Positions 32,446-40,779 of a DNA stretch of 64,000 bases are shown here, in pieces; the first letter of the stretch is position 1, and every line of letters starts with the position of its first letter. The position numbers and the translations under genes are program-made. The notes below the pieces were generated by a model that made no database searches, was not told where the DNA came from, and was given only the letters and a program-made list of their open reading frames with translations. Origin of the DNA: Frateuria_A sp035944355 (GTDB lineage: Bacteria > Pseudomonadota > Gammaproteobacteria > Xanthomonadales > Rhodanobacteraceae); NCBI RefSeq assembly GCF_035944355.1, contig NZ_DASZBH010000007.1:1-64000 (forward strand), written 5' to 3'.

Positions 32446-33224
32446 CCGTAAAGATGGATATCACTTCTGATGCCTGCGACCTGCGTTTCGGCCAGGTCGG
32501 CATAGCCTGCGTGCGCGTGCGCCGCGTCGACGCCGCCGCGCTGTGCGAGGAGCTCGAGCGCCGCGTGCGTTCGGCGCCGCAGTTGTTCTCCCGCGCCGCC
32601 GTTGTGCTGGACCTGTCGCACCTGCTCGACCTGCCCGACGACGGCACCGTCGACGCCCTGCTCGAGGCCGTGCGCAGCGCCGGCATGCTGCCGGTCGGCC
32701 TGGCCTACGGCACCAGCGCTACCGAGGCGCTGGCCCAGCGCATGGGCCTGCCGCTCATCGCCAAGTTCCGCGCCGCCTACGAACCGGCCGACGGCGGCAG
32801 CATCGCGCCGTCCGCACCGGCACCGGCCGCCGCACCGGCGCCGCGGCCCGAACCGGCGCGCGAACCGGTCCACGCCGCCGCGCCAGCCGGCCCCGCGCTG
32901 GGCGCGCAGCATCACGATGGCGCGGTGCGCTCGGGCCAGCAGGTCTACGCGCGCGACCGCGACCTGGTGGTCACCGGCGCCATCGCCAACGGCGCCGAGG
33001 TGATCGCCGACGGCTCCATCCACGTCTATGGCGGGCTGCGCGGCCGCGCCATGGCTGGTGCCCAGGGTGACGAGAAGGCGCGCATCTACGTTTCCGACTT
33101 TCGCGCCGAACTGGTGGCCATCGCCGGCCACTACCGCGTGTTTGAACAGATCCCCAAAGACCTCGAAGGCCAGGCTGTGCAATGCTGGCTCGATGGTGAA
33201 AAATTGATGATCGCCCGGCTGTGA
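32442..33224 (+). CDS. minC: Septum site-determining protein MinC
   Basis: FtsZ-ring inhibitor recruited by MinD. 260 residues: N-terminal MinC domain (about 8-110), an Ala/Pro-rich linker (116-155), and the C-terminal beta-helix (GQQVYARDRDLVVTGAIANGAEV, GSIHVYGGLRGRAMAG). I chose GTG 32442 because GGAGAG lies 8 bases upstream and it overlaps the GNAT stop; ATG 32454 lacks a ribosome site. The linker is longer than in E. coli MinC. First min gene of minCDE. Confidence 0.93.
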   Translation: MTVKMDITSDACDLRFGQVGIACVRVRRVDAAALCEELERRVRSAPQLFSRAAVVLDLSHLLDLPDDGTVDALLEAVRSAGMLPVGLAYGTSATEALAQRMGLPLIAKFRAAYEPADGGSIAPSAPAPAAAPAPRPEPAREPVHAAAPAGPALGAQHHDGAVRSGQQVYARDRDLVVTGAIANGAEVIADGSIHVYGGLRGRAMAGAQGDEKARIYVSDFRAELVAIAGHYRVFEQIPKDLEGQAVQCWLDGEKLMIARL

Positions 33225-33265
33225 CCGGCGATTCCCACCTGCAGAGCATTACCGGAGAAGAGCCC

Positions 33266-34081
33266 TTGAGCGCTGAGATTATCGTCGTCACGTCCGGCAA
33301 AGGCGGCGTCGGCAAGACCACCACGAGCGCCTCGCTGGCCACCGGTCTGGCGATGGCCGGCAAGAAGGTCGCGGTGATCGACTTCGATGTCGGCCTGCGC
33401 AACCTCGACCTGATCATGGGCTGCGAACGCCGCGTGGTGTACGACTTCGTCAACGTCGTCAACGCCGAGGCCACCATCAAGCAGGCGCTGATCAAGGACA
33501 AGCGCCACGAAAACCTGTTCGTGCTGGCCGCCAGCCAGACCCGCGACAAGGACGCGCTGACCCAGGAAGGCGTGGAGAAGGTGCTCAACGACCTCTCCAA
33601 CGAGGGCTTCGACTACATCGTCTGCGATTCGCCCGCCGGCATCGAGAAGGGCGCGCACCTGGCGATGTACTTCGCCGACCACGCGGTGGTGGTGGTCAAT
33701 CCCGAGGTCTCCTCGGTGCGCGACTCCGACCGCATCCTGGGCCTGCTCTCCAGCAAGACGCGCCGCGCCGAACGCGGCGAGACCGGCATCACCCAGCACC
33801 TGCTGCTGACTCGCTACAACCCCACCCGGGTCGCGGCCGGCGAGATGCTGAGCGTGAAGGACGTGGAGGAGATCCTGGGCATCACCGTGATCGGCGTGAT
33901 CCCGGAATCGGAAAACGTCCTGGCCGCCTCCAACGCCGGCGTCCCGGTGATCCTGGACGAGAACTCCCATGCCGGCCAGGCCTACCGCGATACGGTCGCA
34001 CGCATCCTCGGCGAAGCCCGACCGCTGCGCTTCACCGAAGTAGCCAAGAAGGGCTTTCTCCAGCGCGTATTCGGAGGTTGA
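33266..34081 (+). CDS. minD: Septum site-determining ATPase MinD
   Basis: Membrane-cycling ATPase that carries MinC and drives pole-to-pole oscillation. From TTG 33266 it is 271 residues, the family length, with deviant Walker A (GKGGVGKT, 11-18), FDVGLRNLDLIMG, CDSPAGIEKG and the C-terminal amphipathic membrane helix (KKGFLQRVFGG). TTG is supported by GGAGAAGAG just upstream and by the N-terminus reading SAEIIVVTSGKGG; a GTG at 33221 overlapping the minC stop has no ribosome site and would add 15 odd residues. Confidence 0.96.
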   Translation: MSAEIIVVTSGKGGVGKTTTSASLATGLAMAGKKVAVIDFDVGLRNLDLIMGCERRVVYDFVNVVNAEATIKQALIKDKRHENLFVLAASQTRDKDALTQEGVEKVLNDLSNEGFDYIVCDSPAGIEKGAHLAMYFADHAVVVVNPEVSSVRDSDRILGLLSSKTRRAERGETGITQHLLLTRYNPTRVAAGEMLSVKDVEEILGITVIGVIPESENVLAASNAGVPVILDENSHAGQAYRDTVARILGEARPLRFTEVAKKGFLQRVFGG

Positions 34082-34086
34082 TCGTG

Positions 34087-34353
34087 ATGGGCATCCTGGA
34101 TTTCCTGAAGCGCAAGCCGGAACCCACCGCCTCGGTCGCCAAGGAACGCCTGCGCATCATCGTGGCGCAGGAGCGCTCCACTCGCGGCGCGCCGGATTAC
34201 CTGCCGCTGCTGCGCAACGAGCTGCTCGAGGTGATCAAGAAATACGTGCACGTCGACATCGAGGCGATCAACATCAACGTCGAGCGCGACAGCGGGCACG
34301 AGGTGCTGGAGCTGTCGGTCGCTTTGCCGGAGGGCAAGACGGCCACGCCGTAA
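34087..34353 (+). CDS. minE: Cell division topological specificity factor MinE
   Basis: Stimulates MinD ATPase and restricts MinCD to the poles. 88 residues: membrane-targeting N-terminus (MGILDFLKR), the anti-MinCD helix (VAKERLRIIVAQERS) and the topological domain (LLRNELLEVIKKYVHVD, VLELSVALPE). ATG 34087 sits 9 bases after CGGAGG, which lies inside the end of minD. Last of minCDE, followed by a hairpin. Confidence 0.96.
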   Translation: MGILDFLKRKPEPTASVAKERLRIIVAQERSTRGAPDYLPLLRNELLEVIKKYVHVDIEAININVERDSGHEVLELSVALPEGKTATP

Positions 34354-34356
34354 AGC

Positions 34357-34381
34357 GCAGGCGGGCTTCGGCCCGCCTTGC
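34357..34381 (+). terminator. Hairpin after minE, weak terminator candidate
   Basis: GCAGGCGGGC, loop TTCG, GCCCGCCTTGC with one bulged base, just after the minE stop. It lacks a T run (only TTGCTTC), so partial read-through into 34419 is likely. Confidence 0.5.
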
Positions 34382-34418
34382 TTCACCGAAGCGGTGGGCT
34401 TGAGAGCCCCACGTACCC

Positions 34419-34880
34419 ATGAATGCTCCCACCGTCCTGCGCCTGGCCGACATCGGCTACGCGACCCCCGCCGCCCTGCTCTCCCGCCTCGGACTATCCC
34501 TGCAGCGCGTGCCCGCCGGCCAGCCGATTCCCGGCAGCTACTGGGGCGAGGAGGAGGCCGGCATCATCGGCACGGCCGTCTACGCGCGCGACGACACGCC
34601 CGTGCACTCGCTGCTGCACGAGGCCTGCCACCTGCTGGTGCTGCCGCCCGAACGCCGCGCCCAGGTGCACACCGACGCCACCGATTCGGTGGAAGAGGAA
34701 GACGCCACCTGCTACCTGCAGATCCTGCTCGCCGACGAGCTGGCCGGCGTCGGCCGCGCGCGGCTGATGGCCGACATGGACGCCTGGGGCTACAGCTTCC
34801 GTCTGGGTTCGACGCAGGCCTGGTTCGAGCAGGACGCCGCCGAGGCGCTGGCCTTTTTGCGGGCGCGCGGGCTCGCCTGA
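34419..34880 (+). CDS. Uncharacterised protein with a HExxH zinc-protease-like motif
   Basis: 153 residues. HEACH at 67-71 in the helix SLLHEACHLLVLP fits a zincin helix; an acidic cluster (VEEED, 91-95) about 22 residues later could supply the third ligand, the spacing of gluzincin/ImmA-like enzymes. There is no signal peptide or membrane helix. Some ribosomal enzyme-like neighbours are absent, so context is only minE upstream and htpG convergent. I do not recognise the family; peptidase activity is a guess from the motif. Confidence 0.7.
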   Translation: MNAPTVLRLADIGYATPAALLSRLGLSLQRVPAGQPIPGSYWGEEEAGIIGTAVYARDDTPVHSLLHEACHLLVLPPERRAQVHTDATDSVEEEDATCYLQILLADELAGVGRARLMADMDAWGYSFRLGSTQAWFEQDAAEALAFLRARGLA

Positions 34881-34902
34881 GCGGGCGCCACGCAAACGAC
34901 GC

Positions 34903-34932
34903 AAAAAGGCCCGCCGGATGGCGGGCCTTTTT
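34903..34932. terminator. Bidirectional rho-independent terminator
   Basis: AAAAAGGCCCGCC, loop GGAT (34916-34919), GGCGGGCCTTTTT, a 13-bp stem with A and T flanks on both strands. It serves both the HEACH-motif gene and convergent htpG. Confidence 0.92.
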
Positions 34933-34953
34933 CTTTCAACGCCGCGCGGGTGA

Positions 34954-36822
34954 TCAGCCGAGCAGCACCCGGTTCATGCGGTGCACGAAGCCTGCCGGAT
35001 CGGGCAGCTGCGCGCCGGCGGCGATCTCGGCCTGTTCGAGCAGCAGGTTGGCCAGGTCGCGCGCCTTGCCCTCGTCGGCTTCCGTCTCCACCCGCTGGAC
35101 CAACGGATGGACCGGGTTGATTTCCAGCGTCGGCTTGGAGTCGGGCATGTCGTGGCCGGCCTCGCGCAGAAGTCGCGCCAGGTGCGGGGCCATCTCGTAG
35201 TCGGACAGGGCCAGGCACGAGGGGCTGTCGGTGAGACGGGCGGAAACCTTGACGTCGCTGACACGCTCGCCGAGCAGGTCCTTGAGCTTCTTGAGCAGGG
35301 GCTCGGCCGCCCTGGTGGCCTCCTCCTGCTTTTTCTTGTCGGCTTCGTCCAGCGGCACCTCGCCCTTGGCGACGCTCTTGAGCTTCTTGCCGTCGTACTC
35401 GCTCAGCGAGCCGAGCATCCATTCATCGATGCGGTCGGACATCAGCAGCACTTCGATATCCTTGGCCTTGAAGGCTTCCAGCTGCGGGCTGCCCGCGGCG
35501 GCGGTGTAGCTGTCGGCCGTGATGTACCAGATCGCATCCTGGCCGACCTTCATGCGGCCGATGTAGTCATCGAAGCTGACCGTCTGGCCGGCGCCCTCGC
35601 TCTTGGTCGAGGCATAGCGCAGCAGCTTGGCGATGCGTTCGCGGTTATTGGCGTCTTCGCCGATGCCTTCCTTGAGCGTATTGCCGAAGGCCTTGTAGAA
35701 GGTGGCGAACTTTTCCGGCTCGTCCTTGGCGAGCTTTTCGATCAGATCGAGCACGCGCTTGACGCAGGCAGCCTTGATCCGGTCGAGCTGGCGGTTGTGC
35801 TGCAGGATCTCGCGGCTGACGTTGAGCGGCAGGTCGTCGGCATCGACCACGCCGCGCACGAAACGCAGATAGTTGGGCAGCAGCTCCTCGGCCGCGTCCA
35901 TGATGAAGACGCGCTTGATGTAGAGCTTCAACCCCTTGCGCTCGTCGCGTCCGCCCATCATCAGGTCGAACGGCGGCTGCGCGGGGAGATAGAGCAGCGT
36001 GGTGAAGCTCTGGCTGCCCTCGACGCGGTTGTGCGTCCAGGCCAGCGGATCGTTGAAGTCGTGGCCTAGCGACTTGTAGAAGCTGACGTAGTCCTCGTCG
36101 CTGATCTCGGCTTTGGGCTTGGTCCACAGGGCGCCGGCGTCGTTGACGGTTTCCCACTCGCCGGTGGGCTTGCCGTCTTGCTCCTTCGGCATGCGGATCG
36201 GGAAGGCGACGTGGTCGGAGTACTTGCGGATCAGCGAGGCCAGCTGCCAGCGCTTCAGGAACTCGTCCTCGTCGGCCTTCAGGTGCAGGATCACCGTGGT
36301 GCCGCGCTCGCCGAGCTCGGCCGACTCCAGCGAGTACTCGCCCTTGCCGTCGCTCTCCCACTTCACGCCCTCGCCGTTGGGCGCACCCGCACGACGGGTC
36401 AGCACGGTGACCTTGTCGGCCACCACGAAGGCCGAGTAGAAGCCCACGCCGAACTGGCCGATCAGGCGCGCGTCGGCTTTCTGCTCGCCGCTCATGGCTT
36501 CGAGGAAGCGGCGCGTGCCCGAACTTGCGATCGTTCCGATATTCGCCACCACCTCGTCGCGGCTCATGCCGATGCCGTTGTCGCGCACGGTGACGGTGCG
36601 CGCTTGCTCGTCCCAGCTCACGTCGATGTGCAGCTCGCCCTCGCCGGCCAGCAGCTCCGGATGAGCGATCGACTCGAAGCGCAGCTTGTCGCAGGCGTCG
36701 GAGGCGTTGGAGATCAGCTCGCGCAGGAAGATCTCCTTGTGCGAGTAGAGCGAGTGGGTGACCAGGTGCAGCACCTGGGCGACTTCGGCTTCGAACTTGC
36801 GGGTTTCGGTGGATGCGTTCAT
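34954..36822 (-). CDS. htpG: Hsp90 chaperone HtpG
   Basis: ATP-dependent cytosolic chaperone. 622 residues in the usual three domains: N-terminal GHKL ATPase with ELISNASDACDKLR, DNGIGM and GQFGVGFYSAF; middle domain with FDLMMGG, KLYIKRVFIMDAAEELLPNYLRFVRGVVD; and C-terminal dimerisation domain. Lengths and motifs are normal. It lies 172 bases downstream of htpX on the same strand with a palindromic repeat between. I see no clear sigma-32 promoter in that gap, so the repeat may matter for expression. Confidence 0.97.
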   Translation of the reverse strand: MNASTETRKFEAEVAQVLHLVTHSLYSHKEIFLRELISNASDACDKLRFESIAHPELLAGEGELHIDVSWDEQARTVTVRDNGIGMSRDEVVANIGTIASSGTRRFLEAMSGEQKADARLIGQFGVGFYSAFVVADKVTVLTRRAGAPNGEGVKWESDGKGEYSLESAELGERGTTVILHLKADEDEFLKRWQLASLIRKYSDHVAFPIRMPKEQDGKPTGEWETVNDAGALWTKPKAEISDEDYVSFYKSLGHDFNDPLAWTHNRVEGSQSFTTLLYLPAQPPFDLMMGGRDERKGLKLYIKRVFIMDAAEELLPNYLRFVRGVVDADDLPLNVSREILQHNRQLDRIKAACVKRVLDLIEKLAKDEPEKFATFYKAFGNTLKEGIGEDANNRERIAKLLRYASTKSEGAGQTVSFDDYIGRMKVGQDAIWYITADSYTAAAGSPQLEAFKAKDIEVLLMSDRIDEWMLGSLSEYDGKKLKSVAKGEVPLDEADKKKQEEATRAAEPLLKKLKDLLGERVSDVKVSARLTDSPSCLALSDYEMAPHLARLLREAGHDMPDSKPTLEINPVHPLVQRVETEADEGKARDLANLLLEQAEIAAGAQLPDPAGFVHRMNRVLLG

Positions 36823-36866
36823 GCGTGGAGGTTCCGTGGCTTGCGTGTTTGCTTTGGGGTTTCCTG

Positions 36867-36950
36867 GCGTCGCTCCCGCGCAGGCGGGAACCCCATTTGG
36901 CCCTGATCAGCCCAGGAGCCCATGGATTCCCGCTTTGGCGGGAGTGACGC
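36867..36950. repeat. 84-bp palindromic intergenic repeat with TCCCGC/GCGGGA hairpins
   Basis: Two small hairpins (TCCCGC-GCAG-GCGGGA at 36874-36889 and TCCCGC-TTTG-GCGGGA at 36928-36943) sit at the ends of a larger inverted repeat: GCGTCGCTCCCGC at the left pairs with GCGGGAGTGACGC at the right, 12 of 13 bases. This resembles the ATTCCCGC/GCGGGAAT elements dispersed in many Proteobacteria (dRS3-like), from memory. Located between htpX and htpG. Confidence 0.8.
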
Positions 36951-36994
36951 CCCGTTTAGAAAGGTCGACCGCCCGGAGCGGCACCGCCCTTTGC

Positions 36995-37885
36995 TTATCG
37001 AGCCGCCTGCAGCGCAGCGATGCGCTCGTCCAGCGGCGGGTGGCTCATGAACAGGCGCTGCAGGCCGGCGGCCATGTGCCCGGAGATGCCGAAGGCGGCC
37101 ATGGCCTTGGGCAGCGTGGTCTCGCCGTGGTCGCCCTTGAGCCGCTGCAGCGCGGAGATCATGGCGCCGCGGCCGGCGAACTGCGCGCCGGCGCGGTCGG
37201 CGCGGAACTCGCGCCAGCGCGAGAACGCCGCCACGATCATCGAGGCGAACAGGCCGAACACCACCTGCAGCACCATCACGGTGACGAAGTAGCCGATGCC
37301 GCTGCCGCCGCGGTTGTCGCGCCCGCCCGAGAGCCAGCTGTCGACCAGGTTGCCGACCACGCGCGCGGCCAGGATCACCAGCGTGTTGAGCACGCCCTGG
37401 ATCAGGGTCAGGGTGACCATGTCGCCGTTGGCGACATGGCCGATCTCGTGGCCGAGCACGGCAGAGACCTGCTCGCGGTCCATCTGCTGCAGGAGGCCGG
37501 AACTGACCGCCACCAGCGAGCTGTTCTTGGTCATGCCGGTGGCGAAGGCGTTCATCTCCGGCGCGTCATAGATGGCCACCTCGGGCATGCCGATGCCGGC
37601 GTTCTGCGCATGGTGGCGCACGGTGTCGAGCAGCCAGCGCTCGGTCTCGTTGCGCGGCTGCTCGATCACTTGCGCGCCGGTGGAGTACTTGGCGATGGTC
37701 TTGGACATCGCCAGGGAGATGAAGGCGCCGCCCATGCCGAACACGGCGGCATAGACGAGCAAGCCGGTCATGCCGCCGTAGCCGTGGGCAGCGGCCCACT
37801 GGTCGATGCCGAAGATCCGGCAGACCACGCTCAGCAGCAGGAGGACGGCGATATTGGTGGCAAGGAAAAGGACGATTCGACGCAC
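36995..37885 (-). CDS. htpX: Membrane protease HtpX
   Basis: Zinc metalloprotease of the inner membrane that removes misfolded membrane proteins. 296 residues from GTG 37885, matching the usual length and the RRIVLFLATN opening; AGAGA precedes it. ATG 37906 and ATG 37927 upstream are alternatives. Catalytic HEIGH at 146-150, four membrane helices, and EFRADRAGA carrying the third zinc ligand. In Xanthomonads and E. coli, stress sigma factors or CpxR control it; no site is obvious here. Confidence 0.94.
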   Translation of the reverse strand: MRRIVLFLATNIAVLLLLSVVCRIFGIDQWAAAHGYGGMTGLLVYAAVFGMGGAFISLAMSKTIAKYSTGAQVIEQPRNETERWLLDTVRHHAQNAGIGMPEVAIYDAPEMNAFATGMTKNSSLVAVSSGLLQQMDREQVSAVLGHEIGHVANGDMVTLTLIQGVLNTLVILAARVVGNLVDSWLSGGRDNRGGSGIGYFVTVMVLQVVFGLFASMIVAAFSRWREFRADRAGAQFAGRGAMISALQRLKGDHGETTLPKAMAAFGISGHMAAGLQRLFMSHPPLDERIAALQAAR

Positions 37886-37993
37886 GGCTGTCTCTTTGGC
37901 AGTCATGAAAAAAGTGGCTCGCGCCACGGGCTGAGACTCGGGGCGACGTGTATTAGTTTCAAGAGCCGGACCCGCCTTGCGCGCCGGCGCGGC

Positions 37994-38740
37994 TCAGCGG
38001 AGGATCGGGGGCGGTGGCGGGGCCGTCAGCGCGGCGAGATCGGCCAGCCCGAAGGCCTGTTCGATGGCGCCGATGCGGCCGACCGCGTCCTCGAAGCCGT
38101 CATGGCCGAACATGCGCTTTTCCAGCGCCTCGAACTGGTCGGACAGCTCGCTGTAGCGGGCCGGCGCAAGCGTCCGTTTCCAGGCGGGAAAGACCACCGT
38201 GTCCTCGATCGCGGTGTGGTGCTGGTACATGCGCACCAGACCGTCCAGCGCACCTGCCAGCGGCGCCATCGCGGAACGGCCGATGCCGCCTGCACCGACG
38301 GCCAGGACGTAATCGGTGATCTGTCGGCCGCGCCGATGCTGCTCCGCCAGGGTGCGGCAAATCGTCGCCGCTCGGCCGCCGGCTGCGACCACGGCGGGAA
38401 ACACGTGCGCCTCCTCCAGCGCGTGCTCGTGGTAATCCTCGCCGAAGCGGCGGAACAGTTCGGCCGTCCGACGCAGGGGTTCGAGCGGAACCGCCCGCTG
38501 GTGTTGCAGCAGGCTGGCCGCCCGGGCATAGACCAGCAAAGCCCGACGCAATACGCCGTGCTCGCGCATCAGGTCCTCCACGGCGAGCACGTCGGTGGAC
38601 TTCGGCCCGTCGGCCAGGGCCGCCAGCGGCGCGGCGGCCGCGATACCGCCGACCAGGGCGATGCCTGCGCTCCCCATACAGCGGCGGCGGCCTGGGTCGG
38701 CCACCTCGCCGGAGCTCGGGCGTGCGCCCTGCGATGTCAT
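37994..38740 (-). CDS. Exported hemerythrin-like protein
   Basis: 248 residues. N-terminus GRRRCMGSAGIALVGGIAAAAPLAALA looks like a signal sequence, with twin arginines that hint at Tat export, though the motif is imperfect. The mature part is a hemerythrin HHE four-helix bundle: H in REHGVLRRAL, DYHEHALEEAHVFPAV, AEQHRRGR and YQHHTAIEDTVVFP, the set expected for a di-iron O2 or NO-binding centre. It follows a 71-residue protein gene, 15 bases away. Possible roles are oxygen/NO sensing or iron protection; not determinable here. Confidence 0.8.
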   Translation of the reverse strand: MTSQGARPSSGEVADPGRRRCMGSAGIALVGGIAAAAPLAALADGPKSTDVLAVEDLMREHGVLRRALLVYARAASLLQHQRAVPLEPLRRTAELFRRFGEDYHEHALEEAHVFPAVVAAGGRAATICRTLAEQHRRGRQITDYVLAVGAGGIGRSAMAPLAGALDGLVRMYQHHTAIEDTVVFPAWKRTLAPARYSELSDQFEALEKRMFGHDGFEDAVGRIGAIEQAFGLADLAALTAPPPPPILR

Positions 38741-38755
38741 CCGCGGCGACCTGGC

Positions 38756-38971
38756 TCAGCGCCAGGCGTCCTCGCTGCGTTGCTCGAAGTGCTCATAGGC
38801 GGTGATCAGGCCGCCCAGCACCTCGGCCGAAGTCTCGAACAAGGCCTGCGCTTTCGGGTCGGACACCTGGGCCACGTCCTGGCGGACATGGTCCATCGCC
38901 TCGCGCAGCATGCCCTTGATCTTGCGGGTATGTTCGCGCGGGTCGTCGTGGCCTTGAATGGAAGTGGCCAT
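38756..38971 (-). CDS. Small helical cytosolic protein of unknown function
   Basis: 71 residues, predominantly helical and charged (REHTRKIKGMLREAMDHVRQDVAQVSDPKAQALFETSAEVL-like pattern), ending HFEQRSEDAWR. Start ATG 38971 is supported by GGAGG a few bases upstream. It ends 15 bases before the hemerythrin gene, so it is probably its operon partner and first gene. No domain recognised. Confidence 0.7.
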   Translation of the reverse strand: MATSIQGHDDPREHTRKIKGMLREAMDHVRQDVAQVSDPKAQALFETSAEVLGGLITAYEHFEQRSEDAWR

Positions 38972-39074
38972 GGGAAAACCTCCTGGGGAGCGCCGGTCCA
39001 AGGATGAAGGGATGCTCGCGCCGGAGGCGTTTCGGGCAAGTGAACCGGACTGCCCGCACCGTAAACTCCCCCGC

Positions 39075-39938
39075 ATGAACTACCGCGGCCGCTTCGCTCC
39101 TTCTCCCACCGGCCTGCTGCACTTCGGCTCGCTGGTGGCCGCGGTGGGCAGCTGGCTGTGCGCCCGCCACGCGGGCGGCCAATGGCTGCTGCGGGTGGAC
39201 GACATCGACCCGCCGCGCGAAGCGGCAGGCTCGGCTCAGGCGATCCTGGCGGCGCTGCCTGCGTTCGGGCTGGCGGCCGATGCGCCGCCGTTGTTCCAGT
39301 CGCAGCGGCGGGCGGCCTACGACGAGGCGTTCGAACGGTTGCGGGCAGCGGACCTGGTTTTCCCCTGCTGGTGCAGTCGGACGCAGCTGGCCGAAGCGGG
39401 CGGCATCCATCGCGACGGGCATTGCATCGCGCGCCCGCAACCGGCGCGCCCGCCGGCCTGGCGGCTGCGCGTGCCGGACGTCACGATCGCCTTCGATGAC
39501 GCCTTGCAGGGCCGCCAGCGGCAGAACCTGCGTGACGAGGCCGGCGACTTCGTGATCCGCCGGGTCGAGGGCTTCTACGCCTATCACCTCGCCTGCGTGG
39601 TGGACGACGCCTTCCAGGGCGTCACCGAAGTGGTGCGCGGCAACGATCTGCTCGATTCGACGCCGCGGCAGATCTGGCTGCAGCGTTGCCTGTCGCTGCC
39701 CACGCCCGGCTATCGCCACCTGCCGCTGGCGCTGGACGCCGGGGGGCGCAAGCTGTCCAAGTCCGAACAGGCGCATCCGCTGAACCCGGCCGACCCGATG
39801 CCCGCGCTGCGCCGGGCGCTGGCGTTCCTGGACGTCCAGACGTCCGCGACCTCATCCACCCCGCAGGCGCTGCTGGCAGCCGCGCTCGACGGCTTCGAGC
39901 CGGCGTGCCTGCCGCATGCGGCAACGCGCCCGGCCTGA
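39075..39938 (+). CDS. gluQ: Glutamyl-Q tRNA(Asp) synthetase
   Basis: Attaches glutamate to queuosine in tRNA-Asp. 287 residues, the catalytic part of GluRS without an anticodon domain. Visible are GRFAPSPTGLLHFGSLVAA (HIGH-type HFGS), the zinc-site cysteines (CWCSRTQL and GHC), VVDDAFQGVTEVVRGNDLL and the KMSKS-like KLSKSEQ. Divergent from the 71-residue protein, 103 bases between the starts. Confidence 0.95.
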   Translation: MNYRGRFAPSPTGLLHFGSLVAAVGSWLCARHAGGQWLLRVDDIDPPREAAGSAQAILAALPAFGLAADAPPLFQSQRRAAYDEAFERLRAADLVFPCWCSRTQLAEAGGIHRDGHCIARPQPARPPAWRLRVPDVTIAFDDALQGRQRQNLRDEAGDFVIRRVEGFYAYHLACVVDDAFQGVTEVVRGNDLLDSTPRQIWLQRCLSLPTPGYRHLPLALDAGGRKLSKSEQAHPLNPADPMPALRRALAFLDVQTSATSSTPQALLAAALDGFEPACLPHAATRPA

Positions 39939-40032
39939 CTTCACGCGCGCCGCCCACGGCAGGTGTCACAAACTTGGGGTATACATGCAGGCAGGCGGCG
40001 GCAGTCGCCGCCCTGATTCGGGAACTCTGGCA

Positions 40033-40773
40033 ATGAACCCACGCACCGCACTGGTTACCGGTGGTACCGGCGGCATCGGCACCGCCATCGTCCGCTACCT
40101 GGCGCGCCAGGGGCACCGCGTCGCCACCAACTACCGCGACGCCGCCAAGGCCGAGGCCTGGCGCACCGCGATGGCCGCCGAAGGCATCGAGGTGTGCATG
40201 GTGCGCGGCGACGTGGCCGATCCGGTCGACGCCGAAGCGATGGTGCGCTCGGTGGAAGAGGAATGCGGCCCGGTCGATATCCTGGTCAACAATGCCGGCA
40301 TCACCCGCGACACCACCTTCCACAAGATGAGCTACCAGCAGTGGACCGAGGTGGTGAACACCAATTTGAACGCCTGCTTCAACGTCACCCGCCCGGTGAT
40401 CGAAGGCATGCGCGCGCGCAAGTGGGGCCGCATCGTGCAGATCAGTTCCATCAACGGCCAGAAAGGCCAGTACGGCCAGGCCAACTACGCCGCGGCCAAG
40501 GCCGGCATGCATGGCTTCACCATCTCGCTCGCGCAGGAGAACGCGAAGTTCGGCATCACCGTCAACACCGTGTCGCCGGGCTATGTGGGCACCGACATGG
40601 TGATGGCGGTGCCCGAGGAGGTGCGCGAGAAGATCGTCGCGCAGATCCCGATCGGCCGGCTGGGCAGGCCCGAGGAGATCGCGCACGCAGTGGCGTTCTT
40701 CACCACCGACGAGGCCAGCTGGATCACCGGTGCGAACCTGGCGATCAACGGCGGGCATTACATGGGCTGGTGA
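40033..40773 (+). CDS. phaB: NADPH-dependent acetoacetyl-CoA reductase (PHB synthesis)
   Basis: Reduces acetoacetyl-CoA to (R)-3-hydroxybutyryl-CoA for polyhydroxyalkanoate. 246-residue SDR: TGGTGGIG (9-16), NNAG (86-89) and the catalytic Ser138/Ser139, Tyr152, Lys156; MNPRTALVTGGTGGIG and the GMHGFTISLAQE, NTVSPGYVGTDMV segments fit PhaB better than FabG. No phaA, phaC or phasin is adjacent. The upstream 94 bases hold TATACA (39980-39985) and a GC hairpin (39994-40012). Confidence 0.9.
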   Translation: MNPRTALVTGGTGGIGTAIVRYLARQGHRVATNYRDAAKAEAWRTAMAAEGIEVCMVRGDVADPVDAEAMVRSVEEECGPVDILVNNAGITRDTTFHKMSYQQWTEVVNTNLNACFNVTRPVIEGMRARKWGRIVQISSINGQKGQYGQANYAAAKAGMHGFTISLAQENAKFGITVNTVSPGYVGTDMVMAVPEEVREKIVAQIPIGRLGRPEEIAHAVAFFTTDEASWITGANLAINGGHYMGW

Positions 40774-40779
40774 TTTGCT

